Assembly (NCBI GenBank): GCA_038207265.1
Contig: JBBQZZ010000020.1
Coordinates: 11,986-75,985, forward strand
Reading direction: 5' to 3'
DNA from: JACMLD01 sp038207265
GTDB lineage: Bacteria > Bacteroidota > Bacteroidia > Chitinophagales > Chitinophagaceae
Length of the DNA stretch: 64,000 nt
This document shows positions 8,710 through 17,114 of this stretch, in pieces. Positions within the stretch are counted from its first letter, which is position 1; the number at the start of each line of letters is the position of its first letter. The notes beneath the pieces are model-generated. The model worked only from the letters and a program-made list of their open reading frames with translations, did no database searches and was not told the origin of the DNA. A program made the translations under genes and the position numbers.

Positions 8710-9036
8710 AAGTCCAGCTTACATTTAATCAAATTCTGAAATTAAAGGTTTGTGTTGTTCTCTAACCAAACAGGACTTAGTTCGGGTAACCTAAACCCCA
8801 GGTTTTTTCATTACCCCTCCCCTTTATCACACTTCGGAAGATTACTATATAAGAAATTCCCTGCCAGAAAATGCTGCGGCTTGTAAAAACAGGATATTAC
8901 TTACTTCCTGACTTGCTATAGCGCCCCTAAACGATGAACTTAATCAGCATTGTGAGGAAATAAATACTCAGTTGTCACTACTACAAATTATTAAAAATTT
9001 ATTTTTGTAGAGTTGTTAAGACTATGCTTTAAGTAA
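8710..9036. other. Intergenic region between divergent genes, no gene seen
   Basis: A stretch between the YihY-like start (8709, minus strand) and the receiver gene (9107, plus strand). No ORF with protein-like composition was found on either strand. It contains C-rich tracts near 8795-8825 and AT-rich tracts near 8990-9010. The promoter of the YihY-NtrC operon should lie here but no clear TTTG/TANNTTTG pair was recognised. Confidence 0.5.
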
Positions 9037-9052
9037 TGGTGCCAGATTTGCT
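9037..9052 (+). promoter_or_regulatory. Sigma-54-like (-24/-12) promoter
   Basis: TGGTGCCAGATTTGCT has GG (9038-9039) and GC (9050-9051) separated by exactly ten bases, as the sigma-54 promoter requires (consensus TGGCAC-N5-TTGCA). Seven of the main consensus positions match. It lies 55 bases before the GTG start of the receiver gene, leaving a normal leader, and beside a gene for an NtrC-type activator. Sigma-54 dependence is inferred from spacing. Confidence 0.55.
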
Positions 9053-9106
9053 CTGGTAATTAAAATAATTAGATAATGTATTTATACTCTCTAATCTGAT
9101 TTAACT

Positions 9107-9466
9107 GTGAAAGCACTTATAATAGACGATGAACCCGATATTTGTTTTTTGTTAAGTATGATTCTCAAACAAAAAAATTTTGATACAAATTTTGTTGGGA
9201 AATTATCTGACGCCGATATTGCCCTGAAAAAAGAAATGCCATCAATAATTTTTCTTGATAACCACCTTCCTGATGGGTTAGGCATAGACTTTATTCAACA
9301 CATAAAACTCAATTATCCTTCTTCCAAAATTGTAATGATAACAGCTCACGACACTCCCGCAGATCGGCGACAGGCCATGCAGAGTGGTGCCGATTTATTT
9401 TTAGGCAAGCCATTCACAAAAGAGGCCATTAGCCTGGCAGTAAACAAACTTTGTATTGATCAGTAA
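9107..9466 (+). CDS. Single-domain response regulator receiver
   Basis: A 119-residue CheY-like receiver with no output domain. The acidic pocket is IIDDEPD (residues 5-11), the phospho-acceptor is D51 (IIFLDNHLPDG), the switch Thr is in MITAHD, and the conserved Lys is in FLGKPF. The start is GTG 9107; no upstream ATG exists in frame, and the first beta strand starts immediately. Preceded by a sigma-54-like promoter (9037-9052), it may be switched on by the NtrC-type protein encoded at 6338-7750 and act as a phosphate sink or connector. That link is inference. Confidence 0.88.
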   Translation: MKALIIDDEPDICFLLSMILKQKNFDTNFVGKLSDADIALKKEMPSIIFLDNHLPDGLGIDFIQHIKLNYPSSKIVMITAHDTPADRRQAMQSGADLFLGKPFTKEAISLAVNKLCIDQ

Positions 9467-9623
9467 TAAATGGGAATTTATTTCCTCAGTTGCAATTTCT
9501 TTCCCACTACTTAATCCAAATAATAATTTTGCAAAAAGCTGATAATAATTGTTTTAACAATTAATTTAAGATTGGCAGAGTTTTATACATTAAAAGGTAT
9601 TCTTCAACCTAAATAATTATAAA

Positions 9624-9773
9624 ATGGGAAATCTGCTTTATTTAATCGCTGTAATTCTGGTAATTGCATGGGCCATTGGATTTTTTGGCTATCATGCCAC
9701 AGGTATTATTCATATTCTGTTGGTTATTGCTGTAATAGCCATTTTACTAAAAGTTATACGCCGGGCGGATTAG
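9624..9773 (+). CDS. lmo0937-type small membrane protein
   Basis: A 49-residue protein from ATG 9624 made of two hydrophobic helices (LLYLIAVILVIAWAIGFFGY and IIHILLVIAVIAILLKVI) and a basic tail (RRAD). The GNLLYxIAVILVIxWxIGF-type start and the short central G-Y-H turn are the marks of the lmo0937 family, tiny inner-membrane proteins widespread in Bacteroidota and often found beside CsbD and YtxH stress proteins. Here CsbD follows 28 bases later. Exact role unknown. Confidence 0.8.
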   Translation: MGNLLYLIAVILVIAWAIGFFGYHATGIIHILLVIAVIAILLKVIRRAD

Positions 9774-9801
9774 CCGGTTATTGTCTACCTTAAAATCATA
9801 A

Positions 9802-9996
9802 ATGATGGAAAGCTGGAAATTGAAATTAAACGGCAACTGGAATGATATCAAAGGAAATATTAAAAAGAAATACGCAGATCTCACTGATGATGATTTGCTT
9901 TACGAAGAAGGTAAAGACGATGAACTATTAGGAAGGGTTCAGAAAAAGATAGGGAAAACGAAGGAAGAAATAAAATCCTGGATCGAAAGTTTATAA
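9802..9996 (+). CDS. CsbD-family stress protein
   Basis: A 64-residue hydrophilic helical protein matching the CsbD pattern: SWKLKLNGNWNDIKGNIKKK, then YADLTDDDLLYEEGKDDELLG, then a segment reading RVQKKIGKTKEEIKSWIES. CsbD proteins are induced by general stress (sigma-B in Bacillus; stationary phase in E. coli YjbJ) and have no known enzymatic role. Two adjacent ATGs (9802, 9805) could start it. It is co-oriented with the small membrane protein 28 bases upstream and followed by a strong terminator. Confidence 0.9.
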   Translation: MMESWKLKLNGNWNDIKGNIKKKYADLTDDDLLYEEGKDDELLGRVQKKIGKTKEEIKSWIESL

Positions 9997-10025
9997 ATTG
10001 AAAACCGTTATTACCCAGGCATAAT

Positions 10026-10071
10026 AATTAAATGCCCTCTTTCTATACCATAGAAACGAGGGCATTTAATT
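10026..10071. terminator. Long bidirectional terminator hairpin
   Basis: A 14-bp outer stem (10026-10039 with 10058-10071, core ATGCCCTC/GAGGGCAT) continues into an inner stem TTTCTAT/ATAGAAA around loop ACC with a single bulged C. It follows the CsbD stop by 29 bases and is flanked by A/T runs, so it should end the stress-gene transcript. Confidence 0.85.
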
Positions 10072-10092
10072 TTAAATAACCAAAACAGCATT

Positions 10093-11250
10093 ATGAACAA
10101 CAATATTAACCTGCATTTTGTACCCAGGTTGGCTTATCTACTTATTATATTATGCCTTATAGGGGGTATTATTTATATAGGACATGATATTGTAGTTCCT
10201 ATTGCATTTTCTATTTTGTTAAGTGTTCTATTACTACCTGTCAATAACTACCTGGAGAAAAAAAAATTACCCAGGGTGCTGGCAATCTTACTTTCTCTGA
10301 CAGTGGCCATTGTTTTTATCGCAGCGATAGTATATTTCATTTCTACACAGATAGCATCTTTTACAGATGATATACCGGCCATTAAAAAGCAGTTACAAAC
10401 GCATTTTAATACCATGCAAAAGTGGGTATACCAGCAATTTCACATCACAAGAAAAGAACAAACACAATTTATCAGCAACGCTACAGAAAAAATAAAAGAC
10501 AATGGTTCTGGTTTTATTGGTGAAACGTTCCTATCCGTTACCCAGACTGTGATGGTACTGGTGTTATTGCCGGTCTATAGTTTTTTGATTTTATATTACC
10601 GGGATATGATTCGAAAATTTTTAACCGATGTATTTGGTATGCAGCATGAAGAAAAAGTGAAGGAAGTATTACGTGAATCCCGTTCTATTGTGCAGGGATA
10701 CATGGTTGGATTGATGATTGAACTGGCAATTGTAGCTGCTATTAATTCTGCTGGGTTTCTTTTATTAGGAATAAGTTATGCAATTCTACTGGGAGTGATC
10801 GCTGCTATACTCAACATGATACCTTATATTGGTATGCTGATAGCTGCAGTATTTTGTATGTTGGTTACACTTACTACTTCTACTGATATGAGCGATGTTA
10901 TCTGGGTAGCGGTCGTTCTGACGGCAGTTCAGTTTATTGACAATAATATCATCATGCCAAAAGTTGTAAGTTCCAAAGTTAAAATAAACGCATTGCTTTC
11001 AATAATCGGGGTATTGATAGGAGGCGCGCTGGCGGGCATTTCCGGTATGTTCTTGTCGATTCCTGTTATTGCAATCCTCAAAGTAATTTTTGACCGTGTG
11101 GAAGATTTAAAACCGTGGGGTATGTTGCTGGGCGATGAAATCACTGTTGTTAAACAAGGAAAAGTTTTAAACAAAGTTCTTTCAGTGACGCACAAAAAGA
11201 AAAAAACCATTCTCCCGGATCAAGGAACTACCCGGCAAAATCAAGTATGA
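10093..11250 (+). CDS. AI-2E family (PerM/TqsA-like) transporter
   Basis: Inner-membrane permease of the UPF0118/AI-2E exporter family, whose members include quorum-signal exporters and Na+/H+-coupled transporters, so the substrate here is unknown. At 385 aa it shows the usual eight membrane segments: two to three at the N-terminus (RLAYLLIILCLIGGIIYIGH, IVVPIAFSILLSVLLLPV), a long amphipathic middle region (residues about 95-150), and a C-terminal bundle with conserved IPYIGMLIAA and DNNIIMPKVVSSKV and then SGMFLSIPVIAILKVIFDR. The start follows a terminator; the 3' end overlaps the convergent histidine kinase gene by 23 bases. Confidence 0.92.
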   Translation: MNNNINLHFVPRLAYLLIILCLIGGIIYIGHDIVVPIAFSILLSVLLLPVNNYLEKKKLPRVLAILLSLTVAIVFIAAIVYFISTQIASFTDDIPAIKKQLQTHFNTMQKWVYQQFHITRKEQTQFISNATEKIKDNGSGFIGETFLSVTQTVMVLVLLPVYSFLILYYRDMIRKFLTDVFGMQHEEKVKEVLRESRSIVQGYMVGLMIELAIVAAINSAGFLLLGISYAILLGVIAAILNMIPYIGMLIAAVFCMLVTLTTSTDMSDVIWVAVVLTAVQFIDNNIIMPKVVSSKVKINALLSIIGVLIGGALAGISGMFLSIPVIAILKVIFDRVEDLKPWGMLLGDEITVVKQGKVLNKVLSVTHKKKKTILPDQGTTRQNQV

Positions 11251-12601
11251 TGGTAAATGTAGTCCCTTTGCCCACAATGCTATCTACATAAATATTTCCT
11301 TTGTGGTTCAGGATGATATTTTGTGTATTGGCCAGACCAAGTCCGTTTCCTTTCTGTTTACTGGTAAAATAGGGTTCAAACAATTTGGAAATGGTTTCTT
11401 TGTCCATACCTATACCATTATCGCTGATTCTAATCATGCATTTACTTGATTGCGATTTAGTTTCTAATACAAGTATTCCCTTGCCAGGTTCCATGGCTTC
11501 TATTGCGTTCACCATAATGTTAAGAAATGCAATTTTTATTCTTTCTTTATCAATAGAAACATCACAAATTTCCGGATCGTATTTCTTTTCCACCTTCAAT
11601 CCATGCAGATCAATCCGATCTTTAGCCAGTAAAAATGCTTCATCCAGCACTAAATTGATAGATTCCTTTGAAGGTTTCAATTCTATTGACTTTGTTGATT
11701 GCAAAAGTTCAGTCACCAATTGATTTACACGATCCGCATTTCTTTTGATCATATCAAAATATTGCATTGCCTCCCCTGTCTGTACACTTGTCTCTCTTAA
11801 CTGTTCTGCTGCAAGACCAATATTTGTCAGCGGGTTTCTTACTTCGTGTGCAATCGTTCTTGCAATACGGCCGGTAACTGCAAATTTTTCAATGCGCTTT
11901 AATTCAGTAATTTCTTTATTGGATGCTTCGAGATCAGCAATCTTATTTTCAAGTTCAAGGCGATACTTATGTTTTGTCCTGTTTTCACGATTAAAGGTAA
12001 TGATGGTATACACTGCAAGAAGAAAGGCAAGCACCAGCGAAATCACATTGATAACACCAATTGCGTTGCCAAAAGCGTTTAATTCACCCGTTCTCGAAGC
12101 AAGCACAATATTTTCGGTGGTTTTCATCCGCAGTGATAAATCCCGGATGGCGTCCATCAACTTTTTACCATTTATAGTATTTTGTTTTAAGGAGTCGGGT
12201 TCTATGTAACCATCAGTACGAAAAGCTTTAGTGAGGTTATTGATATTGAATAATTTTTCTGTAATCAGCGCCTGCAGGGTATCCCTTCTTTTTAGCTGGA
12301 CCGGATTATCGGCAATCAGCACCCCAAGTTTTTTCAAGCTTTCTACTACCCTGTATTGACTTGAATAAAATGGTTCAAGAAATTTATTTTCTTTCAAATC
12401 CAGGTATCCACGAAAACCTACTTCAGCATCTTTTACATCTGAAATAAGAATTTCTATCTGGGTAATGACTTCATTGGTGTGAATAACCCGTTCGGTTTGT
12501 AAATGTAACTGACGGGTAGTATAAAAAATAAGCAGGTATGAAATCAGTAATAGAATAAATGCGGCTACATAACCAGTTTTGATGCGCTGATCAATATTCA
12601 T
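11228..12601 (-). CDS. Membrane sensor histidine kinase with CHASE3-like domain
   Basis: Two-component kinase. ATG 12601 is preferred to the upstream ATG 12646 because the residues from MNIDQRIKTGY match the usual start of such kinases. Order: membrane helix (VAAFILLLISYLLIFY), periplasmic CHASE3-like four-helix region (ISDVKDAEVGFRGYL is the typical motif), second membrane helix (VINVISLVLAFLLAVYTI), coiled coil, HisKA with TIAHEVRNPLTN (phospho-His), then HATPase N box (NIMVNAIEAM), G1 (DNGIGM) and G2 (GNGLGLA). All catalytic boxes are intact. No receiver is adjacent; the receivers at 9107 and 6338 are candidate partners. It overlaps the convergent transporter gene by 23 bases. Confidence 0.9.
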   Translation of the reverse strand: MNIDQRIKTGYVAAFILLLISYLLIFYTTRQLHLQTERVIHTNEVITQIEILISDVKDAEVGFRGYLDLKENKFLEPFYSSQYRVVESLKKLGVLIADNPVQLKRRDTLQALITEKLFNINNLTKAFRTDGYIEPDSLKQNTINGKKLMDAIRDLSLRMKTTENIVLASRTGELNAFGNAIGVINVISLVLAFLLAVYTIITFNRENRTKHKYRLELENKIADLEASNKEITELKRIEKFAVTGRIARTIAHEVRNPLTNIGLAAEQLRETSVQTGEAMQYFDMIKRNADRVNQLVTELLQSTKSIELKPSKESINLVLDEAFLLAKDRIDLHGLKVEKKYDPEICDVSIDKERIKIAFLNIMVNAIEAMEPGKGILVLETKSQSSKCMIRISDNGIGMDKETISKLFEPYFTSKQKGNGLGLANTQNIILNHKGNIYVDSIVGKGTTFTIILDFAG

Positions 12602-12763
12602 TTCTATGATGCCTGCCTTTAACCGCTTTTCTATGCTCAATCCCATAGCATTTTTGGTTGTATTGTATTATGCCACAACGCAGCGTGTAAAAGTAGCCAA
12701 AATAAAAATTTGATAGCACAAAACTTAGCATACAATGTAGGCAATTTTCATACACTTCAGCTA

Positions 12764-14263
12764 TTAAAAAGTTTGTTGCTGCTTGGGAACCCAGACTGAA
12801 ACTGAACCAGGCATAGCATAAAATTCTGCCCAGCCTTCTTCATTTATAGTAATTTCAGCAGGATGCTTTTGTAAGTAATCTATGAATATTTTTCCTGCAT
12901 GACGTGCACCCATTTCCATCGTTTTGAAACCTGATTCACTATTGGATATCAGCACCGCACAACCTGAGTGTTCATTTTCCTCTGTTCCTTCTCTTGTAAA
13001 TCCAATGCAATTTGCATGATCAAAGTAATCGCGTTGTATACCGTATGCATATTCTTTACGCAGCATCAATAATTTCTCCAGCTCTTCTACAATTGGTAAA
13101 TGAATTTCATAATCATTTCCATCTCGGCCTTTGTCCATGTAACTGGCACCAAAAAGATCAGGATAAAAAACGCATGGATAACCTTGCTCCCTTAGTAATA
13201 TCAATGTGTAAGCGATTGGCTTAAACCAGGGTTCAACAGGCGCTTCCAGTGCCTGCAATGGTTGCGTATCGTGATTGTCTATAACAGTAACAGCAAATGC
13301 GGGTTTTACCAATACCAGCGTATCATTAAAAATGGTAGTGAGATCATAATCTTTCCCTCCTTTTGATGCCTTGTGAAAATTATTCTGCAGGCAGGCATCA
13401 AACAATTTCATTTTTTCTTCAGTCGCCTCCAGGTATTTTAGCATGAGTGGCAAATTACCCGGGGCCCAATATTCACCTACCGCAAAAAACTCCCCACCAG
13501 TTTGCCATTTCATAAAATCTAACCACTCATTATAAAATTTAGGAGATATATGTTTTACCGCATCCAGTCTTACCCCATTAAATCTCAATGTATCCCAATA
13601 CCATTTCCCCCATTTCTTTAATTCTTCTCTTACTGCCTCATTCCTGAATTCAATATCAGAATACATGAGGTAATCATAGTTACCTTTTTCATCATTCACT
13701 ATTTCTTCCCAATCGTTTCCGTAATTGTTGAGCAGGCTGAAGATGGCTGTTTCGTTGTTTATCACGTCGTAATCAACTCCGGAAAAACAATGATAATCCC
13801 ATTGGAACGATGAATATTTTTGCTTTCTTACAGGGAAGGTAAATTTAGTGTATGCTTCAATGGTATATGGCTCGCTGATAAACTCGTTCCTGTTTTCAGG
13901 GTTTACTTTTATTGCCTGTACTTTTTCTGTTTCATCTGCACCTGCAAGGTGGTTGACAACAATATCCACATATACCTGCAAACCGGCATCATGTGCCGCG
14001 TTTACGCTGTTGATATATTCTTGACACGTACCGTACTTTGTTCTTACAGATCCTTTTTGATTGAATTCACCAAGGTCATACAGGTCATAAACATCGTATC
14101 CTACAGATGAAGCACCCGCATTTGCCTTAAACGCCGGAGGCAGCCAAACTGCCGTAATACCTGCTTTCACTAAATTAACCGCTTCCGCTTTCAACTTGTT
14201 CCAAAGGCCTCCGTCATCGGGATAATACCAGTGAAAATATTGAAGTATCGTTCCATTCTGCAT
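12764..14263 (-). CDS. Cytoplasmic alpha-amylase (GH13_5 type)
   Basis: Hydrolyses alpha-1,4 links of starch or glycogen-type glucans. At 499 aa with no signal peptide, it matches the cytoplasmic amylases (E. coli AmyA, Bacillus liquefying enzymes). Conserved region I is DIVVNH (100-105). The nucleophile is D234 in GVRLDAVKH, the acid/base is E264 in AVGEYW, and the transition-state Asp is D332 in IDNHDTQ. The N-terminus GTILQYFHWYYPDDGGLWNK is diagnostic for the subfamily, so ATG 14263 is the start. The gene stands alone beside the kinase and likely serves mobilisation of internal glucan under stress. Confidence 0.95.
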   Translation of the reverse strand: MQNGTILQYFHWYYPDDGGLWNKLKAEAVNLVKAGITAVWLPPAFKANAGASSVGYDVYDLYDLGEFNQKGSVRTKYGTCQEYINSVNAAHDAGLQVYVDIVVNHLAGADETEKVQAIKVNPENRNEFISEPYTIEAYTKFTFPVRKQKYSSFQWDYHCFSGVDYDVINNETAIFSLLNNYGNDWEEIVNDEKGNYDYLMYSDIEFRNEAVREELKKWGKWYWDTLRFNGVRLDAVKHISPKFYNEWLDFMKWQTGGEFFAVGEYWAPGNLPLMLKYLEATEEKMKLFDACLQNNFHKASKGGKDYDLTTIFNDTLVLVKPAFAVTVIDNHDTQPLQALEAPVEPWFKPIAYTLILLREQGYPCVFYPDLFGASYMDKGRDGNDYEIHLPIVEELEKLLMLRKEYAYGIQRDYFDHANCIGFTREGTEENEHSGCAVLISNSESGFKTMEMGARHAGKIFIDYLQKHPAEITINEEGWAEFYAMPGSVSVWVPKQQQTF

Positions 14264-14512
14264 TCAGCCCTTCAATTTTTATGATTAAAGATTAAATAAG
14301 TTAAACATTCAATGCGGTTTTATATTACAATTATATGCCAGATTTTTGTACAGCTATATAGATAAAAGCAGCAAATGGGCAGGTACCGTTTTCTATTATA
14401 CTCCCTTTTATTTTCCCAGGTTGTAGAAATTAATACACGATTTAAAAAAAATTAAGATAAAAGGCAGCAGTCATCACGCGCCAGCAGCTATGTTGAACCT
14501 TGTTTTTTTTGT

Positions 14513-14560
14513 AACAATTGTTGGCAACATTTTGGAACAACTAACCTGTAAATAAATTTG
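14513..14560 (+). promoter_or_regulatory. Bacteroidota-type promoter with palindromes upstream
   Basis: TTTG (14531-14534), 18 bases, then TAAATTTG (14553-14560) match the -33/-7 elements of Bacteroidota sigma-A promoters (TTTG-N19-TANNTTTG). Transcription would start near 14567, 15 bases before ATG 14582. Just upstream are the palindromes AACAATTGTT (14513-14522) and TGTTG-G-CAACA (14519-14529), possible regulator sites. Confidence 0.65.
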
Positions 14561-14581
14561 TCAATTTTTAAATCTACAATT

Positions 14582-14860
14582 ATGAGTTACGGAAAATTAG
14601 TATCAGGTGTATTAATAGGTGCGGCCGCCGGCGCCATTCTTGGAGTATTATTCGCTCCGGATAAAGGTTCTGAAACTAGAAAAAAAATAGCCAAAAAAGG
14701 CAGTGATTTTACAGACGATTTAAAAGGAAAATTCAATGAATTTGTAGATGGAATTGCAGACAAATATGATGATATGAAAGAAGGTTCTGAAAAATTAATA
14801 GAGAAAGGAAAGGAAAAAGCATATGGCATGAAAACGGAAGCCAAAAATTCTTTATCATAA
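14582..14860 (+). CDS. YtxH-domain protein
   Basis: A 92-residue general-stress type protein. The N-terminus is a Gly/Ala-rich membrane segment (YGKLVSGVLIGAAAGAILGV, then LFAPDKGSETRKKIAKKG), the hallmark of YtxH proteins. The rest is a charged amphipathic helix (DDLKGKFNEFVDGIADKYDD). ATG 14582 is the start: TTG 14558, in frame upstream, lies inside the -7 promoter element. It leads a three-gene stress/envelope operon with the holin-X-like and hypothetical genes downstream. Function of the family is not established. Confidence 0.9.
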   Translation: MSYGKLVSGVLIGAAAGAILGVLFAPDKGSETRKKIAKKGSDFTDDLKGKFNEFVDGIADKYDDMKEGSEKLIEKGKEKAYGMKTEAKNSLS

Positions 14861-14905
14861 TAATTTCATACTGTACAATAAGTCCGGTTATAATTAATTT
14901 TTGCT

Positions 14906-15244
14906 ATGGAAAATGAATCAAATATTGAATCACTATTTGCTAAAACTGGTGAGTATTTAGAAACCCGTGTCGATTTACTTAAGCTTAAGGCAATTGATAG
15001 TTCAACGAATGTAGTGGCTTCGCTGACCTGGCGAATGGTGGTGCTAGGGGTTTCAATATTTTCCTTTCTGTTCCTTAACATAGGATTGTCTATATGGATT
15101 GGCAACCTGCTGGGCCAGGTATTTTACGGCTTCCTGGCAGTGGGTGTATTTTATTTATTAACCGGACTTATTATTTATTTATTCAGGCATAACTGGATCA
15201 AAACTCCTGTGAGCGATTTGCTGGTAAAAAAGCTGTTAAAATAA
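14906..15244 (+). CDS. Phage holin superfamily (Holin-X/DUF1469) membrane protein
   Basis: A 112-residue protein with an N-terminal amphipathic helix (IESLFAKTGEYLETRVDLLK, then LKAIDSSTNVVASL) and two membrane helices (MVVLGVSIFSFLFLNIGLSI and FYGFLAVGVFYLLTGLIIYL), ending in a basic tail. The ETRVDLLKLKAID segment followed by two hydrophobic helices is typical of Holin-X proteins, which despite the name are chromosomal and frequently sit next to YtxH genes. Here it lies 45 bases after the YtxH gene and 10 bases before the next ORF, supporting co-transcription. Confidence 0.82.
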   Translation: MENESNIESLFAKTGEYLETRVDLLKLKAIDSSTNVVASLTWRMVVLGVSIFSFLFLNIGLSIWIGNLLGQVFYGFLAVGVFYLLTGLIIYLFRHNWIKTPVSDLLVKKLLK

Positions 15245-15254
15245 AATTACTGTT

Positions 15255-15671
15255 ATGATTTCATCGACGGCCGATCTAAAAACTGAAATTTTCGCGCTGG
15301 AAGCCAAAAGACTTGCCCAGGAAGAAGAATTAAAAATACAGTTCCACAGAACCCGCGAAAGCCTGACACCGGTTAACCTGATAAAAAAAGCAATTCATGG
15401 AATTACTGGTGATTCCGCAGTAAAAAATAATTTACTCAATGCCACAGTAGGTATTGGTGCAGTGCTGGCTACAAGAAAATTATTATTCAATAAGTTGTCC
15501 GGATCCATCTTTAAAAGGGTATTGGGTGGGCTGATTGAATTCGGCGTTGGCAAAGCTGCAAGTAGCGGAACAGGTCTTTTAAAATACAAAGGATTACAAA
15601 TTTTGTCTTCTCTTCTAAAAAAGAAAAAGCGCCCGGTTACGCATATGAATGGTGCTGATAAATACCAGTAA
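15255..15671 (+). CDS. Hypothetical protein of the YtxH/holin-X operon
   Basis: A 138-residue protein with no recognised domain name. Residues about 4-35 form a charged helix (LKTEIFALEAKRLAQEEELK), about 45-110 carry Gly/Ala-rich weakly hydrophobic segments (LLNATVGIGAVLATRKLLFN and VLGGLIEFGVGKAASSGTGL), and the tail is strongly basic (LLKKKKRPVTH). This organisation, charged helix then weak membrane hairpin then Lys-rich end, recurs in third genes of YtxH-holin operons. The start is 10 bases after the preceding stop. Likely a membrane-associated partner; function unknown. Confidence 0.7.
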   Translation: MISSTADLKTEIFALEAKRLAQEEELKIQFHRTRESLTPVNLIKKAIHGITGDSAVKNNLLNATVGIGAVLATRKLLFNKLSGSIFKRVLGGLIEFGVGKAASSGTGLLKYKGLQILSSLLKKKKRPVTHMNGADKYQ

Positions 15672-15770
15672 CTTCTGGGCGTTCATTTTAATTTCCAGCA
15701 ATTGAGACAATAAGCTTCTGATTAAATTCCTTATCTTAACGGCCATCTAAATTACTGCTGGTATCATATC

Positions 15771-16805
15771 ATGGGAAAAAGTAATGAATTTATATACTCA
15801 GAAACACAGGAACCGCACCGCATACGTACAAAAAAAATTCTGCAGGAACATCCTGAAATGAGGAAACTCATCGGTAAAAATCCAACTACATTTTTTGCGA
15901 TCGTGGGTTTGGTTGCTTTCCAGGTTTTGATGGCCTGGCTATTGACTACACAGCCGTGGTGGTTAGTAATCATAGCTGCATACCTGTTGGGTGCTTTTGC
16001 TGATCATGCTTTATTTGTAATGATTCATGAATGCGCACATCACCTTTTGTTTAGAAATCGTTCAGCCAACCGATGGGCTGGTATGATCGCCAACCTTCCT
16101 CAACTGTTTCCCAGTGCTATTTCATTTGAGCGTTATCACATAAAGCATCATTCCTTCCAGGGAATTCATGAATTGGACGCAGATCTGCCGAACTACTGGG
16201 AAGCAAAATTGATAAATAATTATTTTATCGGCAAGGTAGTCTGGTTGCTATTCTATCCTTTCTTTCAGACTTTCCGCATTTCAAGACTGAAAGAAATAAA
16301 ACCTTTTGATAAATGGGTTGCCATCAACATTATGTTACAAGTTATATTCATAGTTACAGTATACATTTTACTGGGACCAAAGGCAATCATTTTCCTGTTA
16401 GCAAGTTTCTTTTTTTCTGTGGGCTTGCATCCGCTGGGGGCTAGATGGATCCAGGAACACTATCTCACAAACAATAAGGAGCAGGAAACATACAGTTATT
16501 ATGGCGTACTCAACAATGTTGCTTTTAATGTAGGCTATCACAATGAACACCACGATTTCCCTTCTGTACCCTGGAACAAATTACCCCAGGTAAGAAAAAC
16601 GGCGCCAGGTTATTATAACACGCTATCCTATCACACTTCATGGACCAAACTCTTTTTCAGGTTCCTTTTTGATAAGGAGATTTCACTTTTTTCACGCATC
16701 ATCAGGAAAGAAAGAGGTAAAGTGAAACTATCGGACACCTCCATTCCTGATATTGACTTAGTTAACAAAGGCTCCAAAGAAGCAATGAATCAAATGTCTT
16801 CATAA
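15771..16805 (+). CDS. Membrane fatty-acyl/sphingolipid desaturase, DEGS1 (dihydroceramide Delta4-desaturase)-like
   Basis: Probable di-iron membrane desaturase acting on a sphingoid or ceramide lipid. Histidine boxes: HECAHH (86-91), HIKHH (123-127), HNEHH (257-261). The N-terminus (FIYSETQEPHRIRTKKILQE, then HPEMRKLIGKNP) matches the short lipid-desaturase N-domain of eukaryotic DES1. The C-terminal run after the third box (HHDFPSVPWNKLPQVRKTAP, then YYNTLSYHTSWTK and SLFSRIIRKER) follows the DES1 pattern closely. Four membrane helices are visible between boxes. ATG 15771 fits the family start. It stands alone. Many Bacteroidota make sphingolipids, so a substrate is plausible, but which bond is desaturated or hydroxylated is inference. 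Confidence 0.85.
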   Translation: MGKSNEFIYSETQEPHRIRTKKILQEHPEMRKLIGKNPTTFFAIVGLVAFQVLMAWLLTTQPWWLVIIAAYLLGAFADHALFVMIHECAHHLLFRNRSANRWAGMIANLPQLFPSAISFERYHIKHHSFQGIHELDADLPNYWEAKLINNYFIGKVVWLLFYPFFQTFRISRLKEIKPFDKWVAINIMLQVIFIVTVYILLGPKAIIFLLASFFFSVGLHPLGARWIQEHYLTNNKEQETYSYYGVLNNVAFNVGYHNEHHDFPSVPWNKLPQVRKTAPGYYNTLSYHTSWTKLFFRFLFDKEISLFSRIIRKERGKVKLSDTSIPDIDLVNKGSKEAMNQMSS

Positions 16806-16883
16806 TTTTTCTTGTTTTATTTTTATTTAAGCAAAGTCCCCATTGTTCAAAGCGGCGCCGTGTAATAGTACCAGCTTTTTTCT

Positions 16884-17114
16884 TCACCCTGAAAATTCTG
16901 ATACGCCTGATAAAAATGAATGAATATCCTGACCCTCAAAATCATTCATCGGGTAAAGAGCTTCCTTTATCGAATTAATCAGCCCGTTGCTTTTTTTTAA
17001 TTCCTTCAAAAGTAAATACTTGTAATAGACAACGCGGTATTTACCCTGACGTTCAACTAAGTGATATTGCTTATGACAAGGATACCTAGTATTCTTGCTG
17101 TGGAAAATACGGTT
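16884..17114 (-). CDS. Doubtful small ORF in the 16806-17196 gap
   Basis: A minus-strand frame (from an internal Met at about 17117; open upstream to 17180) encodes a basic peptide with a stretch that looks protein-like (QGKYRVVYYKYLLLKELKK, then an acidic C-terminal part FEGQDIHSFLSGV). No family recognised, no promoter found, and its 5' part overlaps the leader of the divergent adhesin gene. It may be a remnant or a chance ORF. Nothing else was seen in this 390-base gap. Confidence 0.2.
   Translation of the reverse strand, partial: NRIFHSKNTRYPCHKQYHLVERQGKYRVVYYKYLLLKELKKSNGLINSIKEALYPMNDFEGQDIHSFLSGVSEFSG

Noticed and set aside
14521..14540. Sigma-54 promoter upstream of the YtxH gene (TTGGCAACATTTTGG)
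   Set aside because: The spacing of GG to the second G is off by one and the -12 GC is missing; the TTTG/TAAATTTG pair explains the promoter better.
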